A DNA stretch of 64,000 nt, taken from contig JAJKFH010001164.1 of NCBI GenBank assembly GCA_023333565.1, positions 62,001 to 126,000 on the forward strand, given 5' to 3'. A model generated the notes under the pieces. It saw only the letters and a program-made list of their open reading frames with translations, was not told where the DNA came from and ran no database searches. Below, one piece after another: positions 22,605-34,615 of the stretch (its first letter is position 1; every line of letters begins with the position of its first letter). Source of the stretch: Puffinus mauretanicus. Taxonomy: Eukaryota > Chordata > Aves > Procellariiformes > Procellariidae. Position numbers and translations under genes: made by a program.

Positions 22605-25398
22605 CTGTGGGCAGAGGGGAGCTGTGTCAGCAGGCAGGGGCCCCTCCTGCCCGTGTAGGCAGGGAGCCACCATGCCCCGGGGCAGCCCCGAGACCGCTCC
22701 GGTGTGGGATGGGGGCCAGGAGGCCAGGCAGGACCTGCCCTGCACAGGGAAGGAGGAAGAGGGGCGCGGGAGTGCGCCAAACCCCGCAGCGCTCATGAGC
22801 AAAACGTTATCCAGGCCAAAAGGCAATAAACGCACTGAGGCGCCCGAGCACAGGAGACAGGGAGTGCATCCAACCCCCATCCCGGCGCGAGCGGCTGGGG
22901 AGGCTGTTGCAAGCAGAGGCCAAGCCGCCCGTGTGCCATCTGCCATCAGCGTGCTCAGGTCAGGGCAAGCCGGGGAGAGCCACTGAGGTGCAGGAGGCAC
23001 AACTCCATTTTGGACACACGCTCCGTCCTCCGCTAAGATTGAGTGTGGAAAAATGTCGGTCTCAAGAGGCTCGGGCCAAAAAGAGGCGTGTGGAGCCAGG
23101 GAGTGTTGGGCTGGAAGTGAGATGCAGTTTTAAGAACAGTAGGAAACACCCTGTCATCTACCCAAACAGGGGCGTGTGGCTGTGGTCGGGAAAAGCCTGT
23201 ATGTAATTAATTCAGCATGTGCTTGTGGAAAGATGCACAAGTGCTGCTACGAAACTGCAATTAACGCAAATACCAGTCCGGGATTAAGGGCTAATGCTAT
23301 CTTATTTAGCTAGCTGGCTTATTAGGAAGACACGTAACCTGTGCGGTGCCTGTATGCACTATTAGCTTACCCGATGAAAATAGAAACTTGTCCAATTGAA
23401 GACTCAGTAAAAATAAATGTGAGGGAGGGCATGTAAAAGCCACGCTGGATGGGGAGGAAAAGGCCTCATATTACGAGGCCCTCAATAAAGAAGATAAATT
23501 AGCGAGGCTTTCGGAGAACGACAACCTCTGTTTTGGTTGTAGAACGTGAATGGACACAGAGAGGCAACAGGGCTTTGGGGTTTTGTGCTTTGTGGGGGTA
23601 TTTCTTGAGAAAACTTAGGGAATAGTATATAAACATACGTGTGAGTGTGTGTGTGCATGCACTCCTACAAACACATATATACATACAATTATATAGAGTA
23701 TGTGCATATATCTATGTAGTATATAATATATAGTGTAAATATATATGCATGTGTAGATATCTGTATTTATTATGTTTGTATGATTGATGTATTATTAATA
23801 GTTCTTACATCATATGTCATGATGAAAGAGCTACTACTAAAAATCCACACATAAAATAATTGTGTAAAAATGAGGCTGTGCTCCCTTCGTCTTTGACTTA
23901 TATCCTGCGTGAAGCAGCTCTTCTCATGCCAGTCAGATATGCTTAGACAAGCAGGATGATTAAGATTATTTGGATTATTGCCACCACAGTAACTGTGATG
24001 CTCTATAGGGATGCTCTGAGAGCTGGTGTGGTGACTAGATGGCCTGAAGACCTACATAAGTAGAATAGCAGAATGTAAATTTTTAATTAAAAAAAAAAAA
24101 AAAGGAAGAAAAAGCTTTGCTTACCATTAAATGCCCTTAAAAGTTTCAGTGCATAGGTCCACCAGACAGCTGGGGAAGGGCTGGCTTGCACAAAGCAGGT
24201 CAGGGTGACGTTCAGCCCCACCGGGACTGTCAGGTTGGTGTCAAGGGCTGAGGTCAGCGGCTTCATGCAGCTGTTGAGCTCCACTTCATGAAAAAACTTC
24301 CCTGCCCTGAATTTCGGGCTTGAGCAAGATAAATAGGAATTCATCAGAATAATAGGTGGGCCGACCGACTTGATAAACTGGACAAATCCCCGCAAGCGGC
24401 AGTCACAAATCCAGGGGTTGTCATGGAGGGCCAGGACGGCGTTGGAAATAGCTTCTGTCTGCCCCTCCACCTTCTGGCTTCTCTGGTAGACGGGCCAGCT
24501 ATAGAAGACATCCCTGGATATGACGGTAAGCTGATTTGAGGATAGGTCTAAATAGGTCAGGTTGGGCAGATAGCGGAGCGCATGTTCTGGAAGGACATCC
24601 AGCCGGTTGTGCTTCAGATCCAGGATTTTCAGAGCCGGGGTGTCTTGGAATGCTGTCCATGGCACCGAACTTAGTTTGTTCCCTTGCAAACGAAGCTCCT
24701 TCAGAGCCTGCAGATATTCCAGGCTCTTGATGTGCATCACCGTGATGTTGTTAAAATTGAGCCAGAGATACTCCAAGGCACTAATGTTCTCAAAAGACCC
24801 GCGAGGCAATTCTGTTAGGTGAGAATTTTCTATTCTAATTTTCCGGATGTCCTGAGGGATGTTTGCAGGGATCTGCCTCAGCAGCGCAGACATGCAGAGC
24901 AAACTCCTAAGGAGGAAACCAGAAAATTCTCCAGGTCACACATCACATTCCTGGCTAACAAAGCAGTTCCCTGTACAGGTCTACAAGCACTTGAATAATT
25001 ATAAGGTATTGTATACAGGACATGCATAAGCCATACATCCATCCTTCCCTGGGTTTTACACCCATTTTCCCACAAAGAATACAATTAAGTCATAAAAAGT
25101 GCTACGTATGCAACTACGTATCTCAGGGAAATAAGAGAAATCTCATTCTATGCTCAAGCTAGCACTATTCAAGTATTAGAGGAGGCATACCATCTGTTTG
25201 GTTTTGGTGCTCACATCGTCGGCAAATATATATTGGGACTCTCCAAGCTCCTTCACTGTGCTATGGCTAGGGTAACTAGCGTTCTTACCTTCCAAAGGTG
25301 GTTTGAGAACAAGAGCATCCTGTGACACAAGACGCAACAGATGGGTTTATCTTGTGGAAGGCCAGAAGAAGAAGAAAAATATGACAAATAGGGTCCAT
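21793..25398 (-). CDS. LRIT2: LRIT2, leucine-rich repeat, Ig-like and transmembrane domains 2
   Basis: This is a complete three-exon gene: 25398-25289, 24906-24125 and 22604-21793, minus strand, 1704 nt, 567 aa plus stop. All borders are AG/GT and the phases (2, then 1) match. Order along the protein: signal peptide (1 to about 23), LRR N-cap cysteines CVTGCSC, and LRRs ([20 protein letters not shown] onward). An LRR C-cap ([11 protein letters not shown]) and an Ig domain with Cys about 327 (AGNYTC) follow, then FN3 about 366-457, one transmembrane helix about 468-489 ([20 protein letters not shown]), and a basic tail of about 78 residues. Human LRIT2 is about 550 aa. LRIT-family proteins are retinal type I membrane proteins. 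LRIT2 itself is poorly characterised, so a role in photoreceptors is inferred from LRIT1 and LRIT3. The gene lies between CDHR1 and LRIT1, as in human. Confidence 0.95.
22605..24124 (-). other. LRIT2: LRIT2 intron 2, with AT microsatellite
   Basis: This 1.5-kb intron shows no coding content I recognise. Positions 23629-23760 are a mixed (TG)/(TA) microsatellite-like stretch. A poly-A run of 17 lies near the donor, on the plus-strand side at about 24088-24104. Confidence 0.8.
24125..24906 (-). CDS. LRIT2: LRIT2 exon 2, leucine-rich repeats, LRR C-cap and start of Ig domain
   Basis: The exon has 782 nt, begins after acceptor cctccttag and ends at G|GTAAGC. It encodes at least five LRR units with consensus LxxLxLxxNxL, including [22 protein letters not shown] and [11 protein letters not shown]. 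The C-cap NPWICDC with matching later cysteines follows, then the first half of an Ig domain ([13 protein letters not shown]). It corresponds to LRIT1 exons 2 and 3 fused. An A-rich run at about 24088-24104 lies just beyond the donor, in the intron. Confidence 0.95.
25289..25398 (-). CDS. LRIT2: LRIT2 exon 1, signal peptide and LRR N-cap
   Basis: The ATG at 25398-25396 starts [20 protein letters not shown], a signal peptide, followed by CVTGCSC, the cysteine cluster of the LRR N-terminal cap, and FGR at the splice border. The donor is AG|GTAAGA at 25289/25288. The 110 nt leave two bases of an Arg codon, completed by the first base of exon 2. An in-frame ATG exists 45 codons upstream (25533), but the segment between looks like leader, and MDPI gives the family-like length. 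Confidence 0.88.
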
Positions 25399-28300
25399 AT
25401 TCTCCTTTAAGAAAGCACTGTGCAGGGTTTGCACCAAACATGCCAACAGCCTCCAAGAAGCAAATCCTATTAGCTGTAATCTTCCTTGACGCAGAAATAA
25501 ATCCTGCTGGGGACCCAACCCTAAAGAAGACATGTAGGATGGTTCACAGCCTGTGTCGAAGTGCTAAAAATCACCCCTGGTACCACTCTTGGCATTTATT
25601 CTTTAGCTGTGGGGATTCTGACAGACGTTTATTTGGTTGGTAATATGAAGATGGAGCCAAAACCACTTCTGTTCCCAAGCCCTTAAAGTAGATAACCAGG
25701 CTTTTTTTTTTAAATTTCAAGGGGTGTGTCTCAATCTCCTGTATTTTAATAGCATTTATGGAGGCAGAAAACCACAGTAAGGGCCAGACTTCACAGCTGT
25801 AATTTGTCAGTGCCTAGTGCCGTATTGCACAATCCATCAGGCCCCAAAACCTGCCCACAGCTCTGTGCAGGGTGTACTATCGCACATGGTGACAACTCCC
25901 CAAACTTGGTTGTTCTGTCACGGAAACAGCAGTTGTATGGTGCTATTTTTCCTCTGAAACAACTTCCCCCCCCCACTATCTCCATTCTTACACGTTGGTA
26001 ATGAAAACAGTAACATAGCTGTAGCAAGTCTGTGGGCTTCTCTGAGAAAAGAATATCTTTTGTTTATCTCTATTGTATAAATATAAAATTTCAGTGCTAT
26101 TCTATGGATTCCCCGTCAGACATGTGCCAATGGCCTTTCGGTCACTTTGAAAAGCTCAGTCTAAATAATTCTATGAGAAGTGGAATTCTATGGAGTAACC
26201 AAATTTATTTATCTTTTTTTAATCCGAAATAGCAGGTTTTAGTTATAATTTCCAAGCAGCGCTGCATTCTCCTGGGGCCATCTAGTGTGTGTGGACTTCA
26301 TTACAGCCCGCAGAACGCAGTGTGCCACCGGAAAGGGGCTTAACCTCACTGCCGGTACTCGTGAAGCTGGGTCACAAATCAAGATTAGCCTGAACCTACT
26401 TAACCTCTAACCTACAGGAGCAGGATAGAAAAATATTTATAGTGTGATGGCTTAGATCTATACATGGCTGCCGGGGTGTGTGCAATAGCGTGGCCGCAGT
26501 AAGCCTACAGAAGATTGATTCTGCAGCTTTTTAAATCGACAGGTGCTTTGATTTCAAGGCAAAACAGCAAAATGAATTGGTGGGGAAACCCCTGGGGACT
26601 GTTGCAGCACTTCGTGATCGCCTCCTGTGTACAAGCAAGTAGTGGGCCTGTCGAGCTGCCGTTGCTCCCTATGCCCAGCATCTAACCACGAGCACATTGG
26701 ATGTATTTTTTTTAAACTGAAATGTTCCTTATTTGTCCACAGTGATATTTCAACAGCTGCCCTACATTTTAACATGTCGGTAAGCCATGAGTGAAGGAGA
26801 AGGACTGCTGGTCTGTAGCACAGCAGATGCAGCAGCTATAAATCCCCCACCTGACTGTGGTGGCTGCTGGGAACATTTCCTGGTGAAGCTGTTGCTGTTG
26901 CAGTGAGTGGCACCAGCACAGACACCATGAGCTGAAGCAGACGCTCCTTACACACTTTCAGTATAGCTTAAACAGCAAAGGGGACATCCACCAGTGGGGC
27001 TGGCTAAACTGGGAGTGCTGCAGGAGCCACACCGGCAGCTGCGATGGGAGGATGTGTCCTTTCTGGTCATCCCTCAGCCGCTGAAGCAGAGGGACTCAGG
27101 GACCCCATGCCCGCCCTGCAGCGGCATGGGCCTCTGGGGAGACACTCACCAGTGCCTTTGGTCCTCTTCTGTAGTCTGCCGTGGAAAGATTCCCTAATAA
27201 AACAATATTATTATTATTGTTGTTGTTGCTGTTGTTTGTTATAATATTATAATAAATTTATAATTTTACACTTTATTATAACGCCTGATATTATTACTTG
27301 GTAATAACAGTAGTAAACAACATACAATGCAGTTGTTAGTTAGAAAATAGCTGGGAGTCAGGAGCAAACCTGGCATTTGCCATGTGTGAGCTGCAGGTTC
27401 TGGGAGAGAAAAGCTTTCAGCAGAGGCAGAAGAAAACCAATGTTTTCAGCGTTAGAGGTGATGGGGCATCTTCCCATGATGGAAGAAATGGGTTAAGTCC
27501 ACCCAGGTCATTGGTTTGTCCAGTCACGTTGTCCAGGCATGCACGTCTTTTTGCAAAAACCTCCTTTGCTCACAGGGAAGGAGCCTCCTTTGCCACTTTC
27601 ACATCCCTCCTCCACGGCCTGCAGGGAGGGTCTTAAAGTACATGGCAGCTAAGTCACGTCTTCAAAAAAATCTTTCATGAAAAGCATTATTTATTAACAG
27701 GTTTATATACGGGATAAAAACAATTGGTGGTGTCCCCCCCAGGTACATCTTTGGGCACAGTACAGGTGTATAATGATGCCCAATGTCCTGGGATGCAGCA
27801 AGTAAAATTTCACCCAGGCTTCTCCATTAGAAAGAAATAAATTAATCTAAATAAATGAGTTGATTAACAGAAAAAAAAATAATTGCAGTTGTTTTCTTTC
27901 TCCCACATGAGCTCTCTCCCCAGTCCCACCTATCTTCTACAAGGCTGGAAAATGGCCTTTCCAAGAGTGGTGTCAGTCAGTACCGCAGGCCAATGCTCCG
28001 GCTGTTTTAGAGCTGGTATTTATTTGCTGCTTGAGAGGCCATTTCTCTAAATATTCCCAAACCCCAAGTGTACTCAGAAGGTTCAGTATTAACCTGAGAA
28101 ACTAGTGGTGAATTACTTGTCAAAATCAGATGAATTAGTGTCTAGAGAGTCTACCCACTCTCTAAGGTAGAGAGGTGGGAAAAGAAAAGACAGGAAAAAG
28201 AAGTAAAGGAAAAAAATCCCCTAAACAGTGTTAGCCACAGCCGTTATGTTTATGTTCCCTACTGGAGTGGAATTTTGTTGCCTTTTTAATTCAGCCCAGT

Positions 28301-31300
28301 TTATGCCTGCCTGTAAATTTAATGGCCACTTTTGTGACAGCAGATGTCCACTCAGTTCAGCTGCTCTTTAAAGCCATGTGGCATGCTGGCCAAAGCCAAA
28401 ATGCAGAACAAGCTGTCTAAAACCCAAGCTGTCAAAATAAATCTCCATAGAGACATTGTCTGCTAATCTATGGGAAGTGGAGTTTAAGAGACTGCGTTGA
28501 TTGCCAAAGCAAATGCCAAAAGGACGCCCATTGCTCCCCGCAATGGCAAGGGAGTCAAACTCCGTCTTGAAACGACGGGCACACACAGGTCTGTAAGAAA
28601 TCAAGTCCAGGCTGATGCTTTACAATTACAGTCCCTCTGCCAGGGCTATCAGCGTTAGAAATCCCTGCTGGGGAGGACATTTCGGATATGGTGCATGTAA
28701 CACCAAATGGTACAGGCTTGAAAAAGCAGCTTTGAAAAAGAGGAGGGTGACGTGAAAGGAGCTAAGTAAGACTTTTCCTTCACAAGCCTTCAACAACAAC
28801 AGCAGCTGTACAAACTTGCCAGTCTTTTCCCAATTTTTTTGAGTAACCCAACGCCCCTGGCAGGGTCCCCTGGGGCACCGCAGCTCCAGCTCCACCGCAG
28901 CAAGTCCCACAGAGAGCTGGCAAAGGGGCACCTCCCGCCCCCTTTCACCCTCCGGAGGAAAGGAAAGGCTTCGTCTCTTGCTCAGGGCACCTCAGGGCAG
29001 GAGCAGAGTCCGTCTCCAACACCAAAGCCAGGAGCCAAGGGCCAACACACTCCTGTGGGGTGCGACTACGGTCGCAGCAGCCCCATGTCACCGCCAGCAG
29101 CCCCCGGCCCTTGGGAAACATGGGCTCTGCTCCAAGGCTTGCTGCCGCCTCTGAGAAGCCCCTGGTCCTGCTCTTTAGGGTGTACACACTTACTTCTCAT
29201 CAGTTTGAACCTTTGCTGGCAATTGATAAATTCTTTCTTTTTAATTTTGATTGATAGGAAAGTAAAATGGGGGGCAGTTCTTTTGCCCTGTTTTGGGCAA
29301 CAATTTGCATCCTCTGTTCATGGACTTTAAAGCTGGTGAAGCTCCCACTAAGCCACAGTACTGTAGCACTAACTATTGATTAAATACATCCTGAAACTTT
29401 TCAGACACTCCCAGAACACTCTGACATTGAGAGACTTTGATGTCAGCTTCTTCAGGAGCTTTTTAACCTTTAGATTTTATTTTACCATTGGAATACTTTC
29501 AAAGTCATTCTTCAATATCCATTCATTTTTCAAAATATCTTGAAAAATGGTTTACTGTCCTTCTTGACATTTTGGGGTTCTTCATTTTTTTTCACAGATT
29601 TATATATATGCACATGCACATTTTTGTGTCCTACATTTTTTAATCATTTAAAGACTGTTTAATCTATTCTTTCTGGACACACAGAAATAAATGTGAAAGT
29701 GACCACACTTAACGCAATTATAGCCTTCCAACATGTTTAAATCACATTGTGGAAATAAGATATTTGTCAACCTGAACATTATTTTGCATTTGTGGAATTT
29801 TTATACATATGTGGCATTAAAAATATTTGCAGAGACTTTATAATTCAGAGCCAATATTAGCTTTTGTCTGGATCTACTCACCAGATAATCTGGACATTTT
29901 TTAAGATGTTTAGAAAAACATATTTCAAAGCCTCAACATGTTTTTTTACATTTCTTCTTGCACTTCAACTACTTGCAGTACTCCTTTTTAATCACTTTGG
30001 GCACATTATTTCATTTATATTCTGCTCGGTTCCCTCATTTTGATAGCTGCTTTTCTCCAGATCCTTTTAAGAAAAAGAAATAATAATTTTTCAGTACAGT
30101 TCAGAGCTATTTGGATTCATTTTCAAAACACAATTACCTTCTTTTTTAAATTTTATCCTTAATTTTTCTATTTTACACTAATCTGATTTCCAAAATAAGT
30201 TTAAAAAGATACTGTGGAAGGAGGAGCTTGTCTTTGTTACGTATCACATGAAGTGCCCATTGAGGAGTGGCTCATACTGCTCTCCAAAGCGCTAGCCCAG
30301 GCAGCCAGTGCAAACCTCCTGCCTAACGCAGGTGGACAGTTACTTTATTCCTAAGTATTACTGAAGAGGTCCAACACTCATCTGAGAAAACATTTTGAAA
30401 TGGTTTAATAGTAAAAGTAGGGAACATTGTACTCCAAGAGATTCCAAAATATATTGCTTTACAGTGCCAAAATATTTGAAATAGACACCAAAAAGCAACA
30501 AATTGGTCAAAACCCAACACAAAGATATTAATAACAGAGAAAACATTTTCCAAGGAAAAAGAAAACCCCACAGAAGAAAGTGTCAAAAAAAATATTTAAA
30601 AAGCTACTGATGTAGTAATTTCAAAAGATATTCAGGTGTTCGTTTGGGTTCTTACAGCACATGTCTGTCCAAGGATTGACTTTCTTACTTTGAGTAAGAA
30701 ATTGTTTCCAGGGATGAATATTCTCCTTGCCTGAACTCTGAGCCAGCTCCATTCGCATGTCTTATGACCAGAGAGGGAAGCTTGCCTGAGCTAACCCTGC
30801 TGAAACTAGGTGCCTAATACCCCTTCGGTTAAAACAACAACAAAAAAATCCAGTGAGGTATTTATCTGCCTCTTTACATGCCTCATACCACTAAAAATCT
30901 GACCCAGAGCCTTGAAAGTCACATTCAGCAGAAAATCAGTTTATTTAGTGGGTTTGAAATTTCACCCGCAGTTTAGCAAGTACAGGGTTTCTCTCCTGAC
31001 CGGCACCAGATGACACAGAGCTTATGCAAGTTTCTATCTATTGCCTATCTTCTGTGAATCACCAGCGCAGCAGAGCGAGAGGCTTGTTTTGGAGCAGCAG
31101 CAGTGATGCTAAACCGTGATGCCTCACCTATGAGAGAGTGAGAATAGCCATAGGAAATAGAAAAGAAAAATCAGGTTTGTTCTACTTGGGATCGCTAAAG
31201 TGCAAAAAATACCCAATAGAGTCTGTAAAACTTAACACACCCACAGTGAATGTCGCAGGATGACCTCTCCATCCTCCCCTCCCCGCAAGCAAAGAGCGAC

Positions 31301-33629
31301 AGCGCTGGCCCAGCCAGTGCCTTTTCCATTCCCAACTCACAGACCGTGTGTCGGAGCATGCACCGATGGAGCGGGTGAGAGCTGCTCCTCGCCAGGGCTG
31401 GATGCGGCAAATTACCCAGCTCGTGCCTCCAGGCAGCTGAAAGTTAAATACCTCCCGTTCCCAGTCAGCTCCTGCAAACCTGATTTACAGGAAAGTCCTC
31501 GGGCAGTAGGTCTACTCCGTTCACTGCAGGAGAGCTTTAGGACAGCCTTGATCCTTCAGGGCTAGCTTATCCATCCAGGGCCACGTCAGGCTGATTTCTG
31601 CACAGCCCAGTGATACTGCTGCAGAAGCAGGCAGGAATCAGGCTAAATAATACAGCAATCCTTGCAACTCATCCCAAAAACTGCTACTGGAAGAATATTT
31701 TTGTTCTACCTCGGAGAGAGACTCTAAAAATAATCCTGGGAAATGCAACTGTATAAATAATAGATCTATTAGATACTACATATTTCATCAATTAATTTGT
31801 TGTATTAAAATACATAATTTTGCAAAATGTTTTTTGTAAACCTAAAAATCCATACAGTCCAGTGATAGAAGTAGCATGCATTATTTTATATAGGGATTGA
31901 CAAATTCTCCCAATACAAGAGAAGTTCTTTGCCATTAATGTAAGGAATACAGGGAGTTCTATCAGAAACTATTGTAACGTATCCCCTGTTGCTAGTATTT
32001 ATGTTGAGATCAAATGACTTCCTTTCTCCATCAGGCCAAGTAATAACCTGACATAACTGAAATCCTCCTGTACAACGAGGACTTGCAAAATCCATACAGA
32101 GCTCCATTCCAGCCAGTGAATTTTGTTAACCCACACTGTACATACACATCCAGAACGTGAGTGGAGATCCTTCCAATAAATTTACAAATACAGATTTCAA
32201 AACAATTCAGCAAGCTTCATCAGTGTTCATTTCAACTTGGCTGGATCCCTCCCATTCAACATTTGGCAGAACATATATAATTTTCTTCATGAAGAATATC
32301 TATTACAAAGAGAAAAACATTATATACAGTATTACTACATGAGGGACTGGAGTGGAAAATTATACAGCTGGGAAGTGCTTTGTGATAAGCACTCAGATCC
32401 AAATTCCAGTGGAGCTGCAGGACTTAAAAACTGATTAGCTCACCATGGCTATGAAAGCACATTTAGATGAATATTAGACAGTTTTTTTCAGGGTTCTTGA
32501 ACTTGTAAAATGTTTGAAACCCAGAAGTCCGCACTGAGCCTCTGCCACCACTGATGCCATTGTGGAAGTATGGCTAACGTGTGCCTGGCCAGCGGTCTAC
32601 CACTGCACCACACAGCCCTGCTCTGCATGGAGCAAGGCATTTTCATGACCAAACCACAAGTGCCTGGCTGAGCCCTCTGGTCTTCGCCACCAGTTTTGCC
32701 AGGAAAGCCAGCAGCAATGACAGGGCTGGTCTGGGAGATTTTTGCAGAACTGCCAAATGTAGGTTTTTCAGTATGATTACAGAGCATTACAACGCCACAC
32801 ACAATTTGCAGAGTAGGATATTGTATGATTTTAACTAGCACAGCTGATATAAAACATACTCTACTAATTACAATACAGCTAGAAAATGCCAGCTAGGCCT
32901 GATACTGAAAGATCTGTGTGGTACTGTTCTTCAAGAAAATCTTGACAATAGTGTTTAGGGCCAAAATGCAGTCACAAAACACTCTCTATTATGTATTTTT
33001 AGGAGTGGATTGGGTTTTGTCCCTTGATTTCTATCTCCTTTGCACATTTCTCTGAATTCAGAGCATAGAGCTGTTATTATGTTGGCCATACTAGAAAGGG
33101 TTGCTGTACATCTGCATTTAGTGATCTATTAAGCATCAAGCTGCTTGTTTCATGCAAACATGGGGGATGTAAAAGGTGAGACTCTCAATCTTCACCTTCA
33201 CAGATATTTATATTAAACTTACTAAACACTCCCCTGTTTGTCAACCAAAAGAACATCAAAAGAGCTGAGAATAAAATACTTAGCATATTGCAGAGCAGGT
33301 ACTAAACAACACCAAGCAGAGCACGCTCAGAAATGTTGCTTAATGTCCTCACACTCAGTGTGCACGCTTCATTTTACAAAAATAAAAGTGGTCCAGGAGA
33401 ACGAGGCCATTATCACAGAACCTTTTGACTGGGTACAAAACAGCAAGCCCCAAGCAGGGTGAGCAACGTGTTTCTGTAAAGCTTGGGCACCATCTAGCCT
33501 CTTGCATCCTCCTTCAGAACATGTCAGAGACAGAAGCATTGACAGGGTGGCCTGCAGTGCTGGAGCAGAGAGACGTATGTACAGCCATGTGCTTTCCACC
33601 TAGCAAGCCAACAATCAGCCTAATTACTA
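25399..33629. other. LRIT1-LRIT2 intergenic region, including probable LRIT1 3' UTR
   Basis: These 8.2 kb separate the LRIT2 start codon and the LRIT1 stop codon, both on the minus strand. I see no recognisable gene. A trinucleotide-like (att)/(gtt) stretch lies at 27204-27260. Minus-strand AATAAA candidates for LRIT1 lie at 30940-30945 and further away near 27690. A protein-like minus-strand frame at 31886-32107 is discussed among the findings. The part just above 25398 should hold the LRIT2 promoter, but I could not define a TATA box or transcription start. Confidence 0.6.
27204..27260. repeat. (ATT)n/(GTT)n simple repeat
   Basis: A run of att units changes to gtt and gct units and then to an AT-rich tail. 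It is intergenic simple sequence. Confidence 0.85.
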
Positions 33630-34615
33630 TCAGCAAAAGTATTCGTTAGGTTGCCCCTCTATCTTTGGTATTGCTTCTGAGTCCACGCTGGATCGGGCAG
33701 ACAGCAGCCTGTTCGACTCATCGGGGGTATGTCTAGTCAAGTATTCTCCTTCCACACCTTTCGCCTTGGCCCCAGGAGACAGGCTTTCAAAGGTCACATA
33801 GGACTCCTGAACTTCCTTGGGTTTCCGCACAAAGCATTTTTTGCAGCGTCTTTTCAGTGCTCCGCAGCAGACCACCAGCGTCAGAGGAACAGCAATGACA
33901 CAGGCCACGCTGATGACAACCACATTGATGAGCTTCTGGGTCCCTCCCGCACTGGCAACTTCGTCTGTAGAAAATATGATGCATTGCTCCTTCCTGGGGA
34001 TCAGCCCTTTCACGCAGACACACACGATGTATTTGGTCTTTGGCAGCAGCCCATAAACGGTGACCTTGGTCTTCCCTGGCTCCACATTGATCCGCCGCAT
34101 GTCTCTCTCTCCAAAGATGGCATAGAGGACACTGAACACTGTCGTGTTCTTTGCCAAAGGCGCCTTCCAGGCCAGAGTGATACTCTGGTCGCTGTCTCCT
34201 ATCACCCTGACGGACCTCACGAGTCGCTCCGGCTCCTGCTGACTGGTAGGCGGGCTCACCAGCAGGTTTCCGGCGTTGCTATCTTGTGCCACGTCTGGGA
34301 GGAGGAGGCCCTCTCCGGTGCCCACTCCAGCCCCCAGGGTAGGCACAGTGGAGGTGGTGATAACGTACCTTGCCACTAGCTTGTCATTGTAGGCAGCTGC
34401 TTCCATCCCGCTCGTCTTCCCGCCCCATGCGCCTTTGGCATTAGAGTTGGGGTCATCCGTGCTTTCTGAGTCCGTGATGATGAGAGATATGAACGCCTCT
34501 GTTGCCCCCAGAAAATTCTTTGCTTTACAGATGTACTCTCCAGAGTCGAGATAAGAGACTACAGGCAGGCCCAGAATAGACCAGCTCATCCCATCACTGG
34601 AAATCTCTTGGTGAA
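33630..34615 (-). CDS. LRIT1: LRIT1 exon 4, Ig end, FN3, transmembrane helix and tail
   Basis: The exon has 986 nt, follows acceptor ttccctgcag and ends in TAA at 33630-33632. It encodes HQEISSDGMSWSILGLPVVS, the Ig motif LDSGEYICKAKNFLG, a low-complexity linker, and an FN3 domain (SITLAWKAPLAKNTTVFSVL, GLLPKTKYIVCVCVKG). The transmembrane helix, a Cys- and basic-rich juxtamembrane part (CCGALKRRCKKC) and the C-terminal NEYFC complete it. The internal ATG at 34589 is not a start. Confidence 0.96.

Noticed and set aside
23629..23760. Possible CRISPR-like or structured repeat
   Set aside because: It is an ordinary mixed TA/TG microsatellite in an intron. There are no spaced direct repeats, and CRISPR is not expected in a vertebrate genome.
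33729..34379. A 216-codon plus-strand frame
   Set aside because: It is the shadow of LRIT1 exon 4 on the opposite strand. The minus-strand reading has clear Ig, FN3 and membrane segments.
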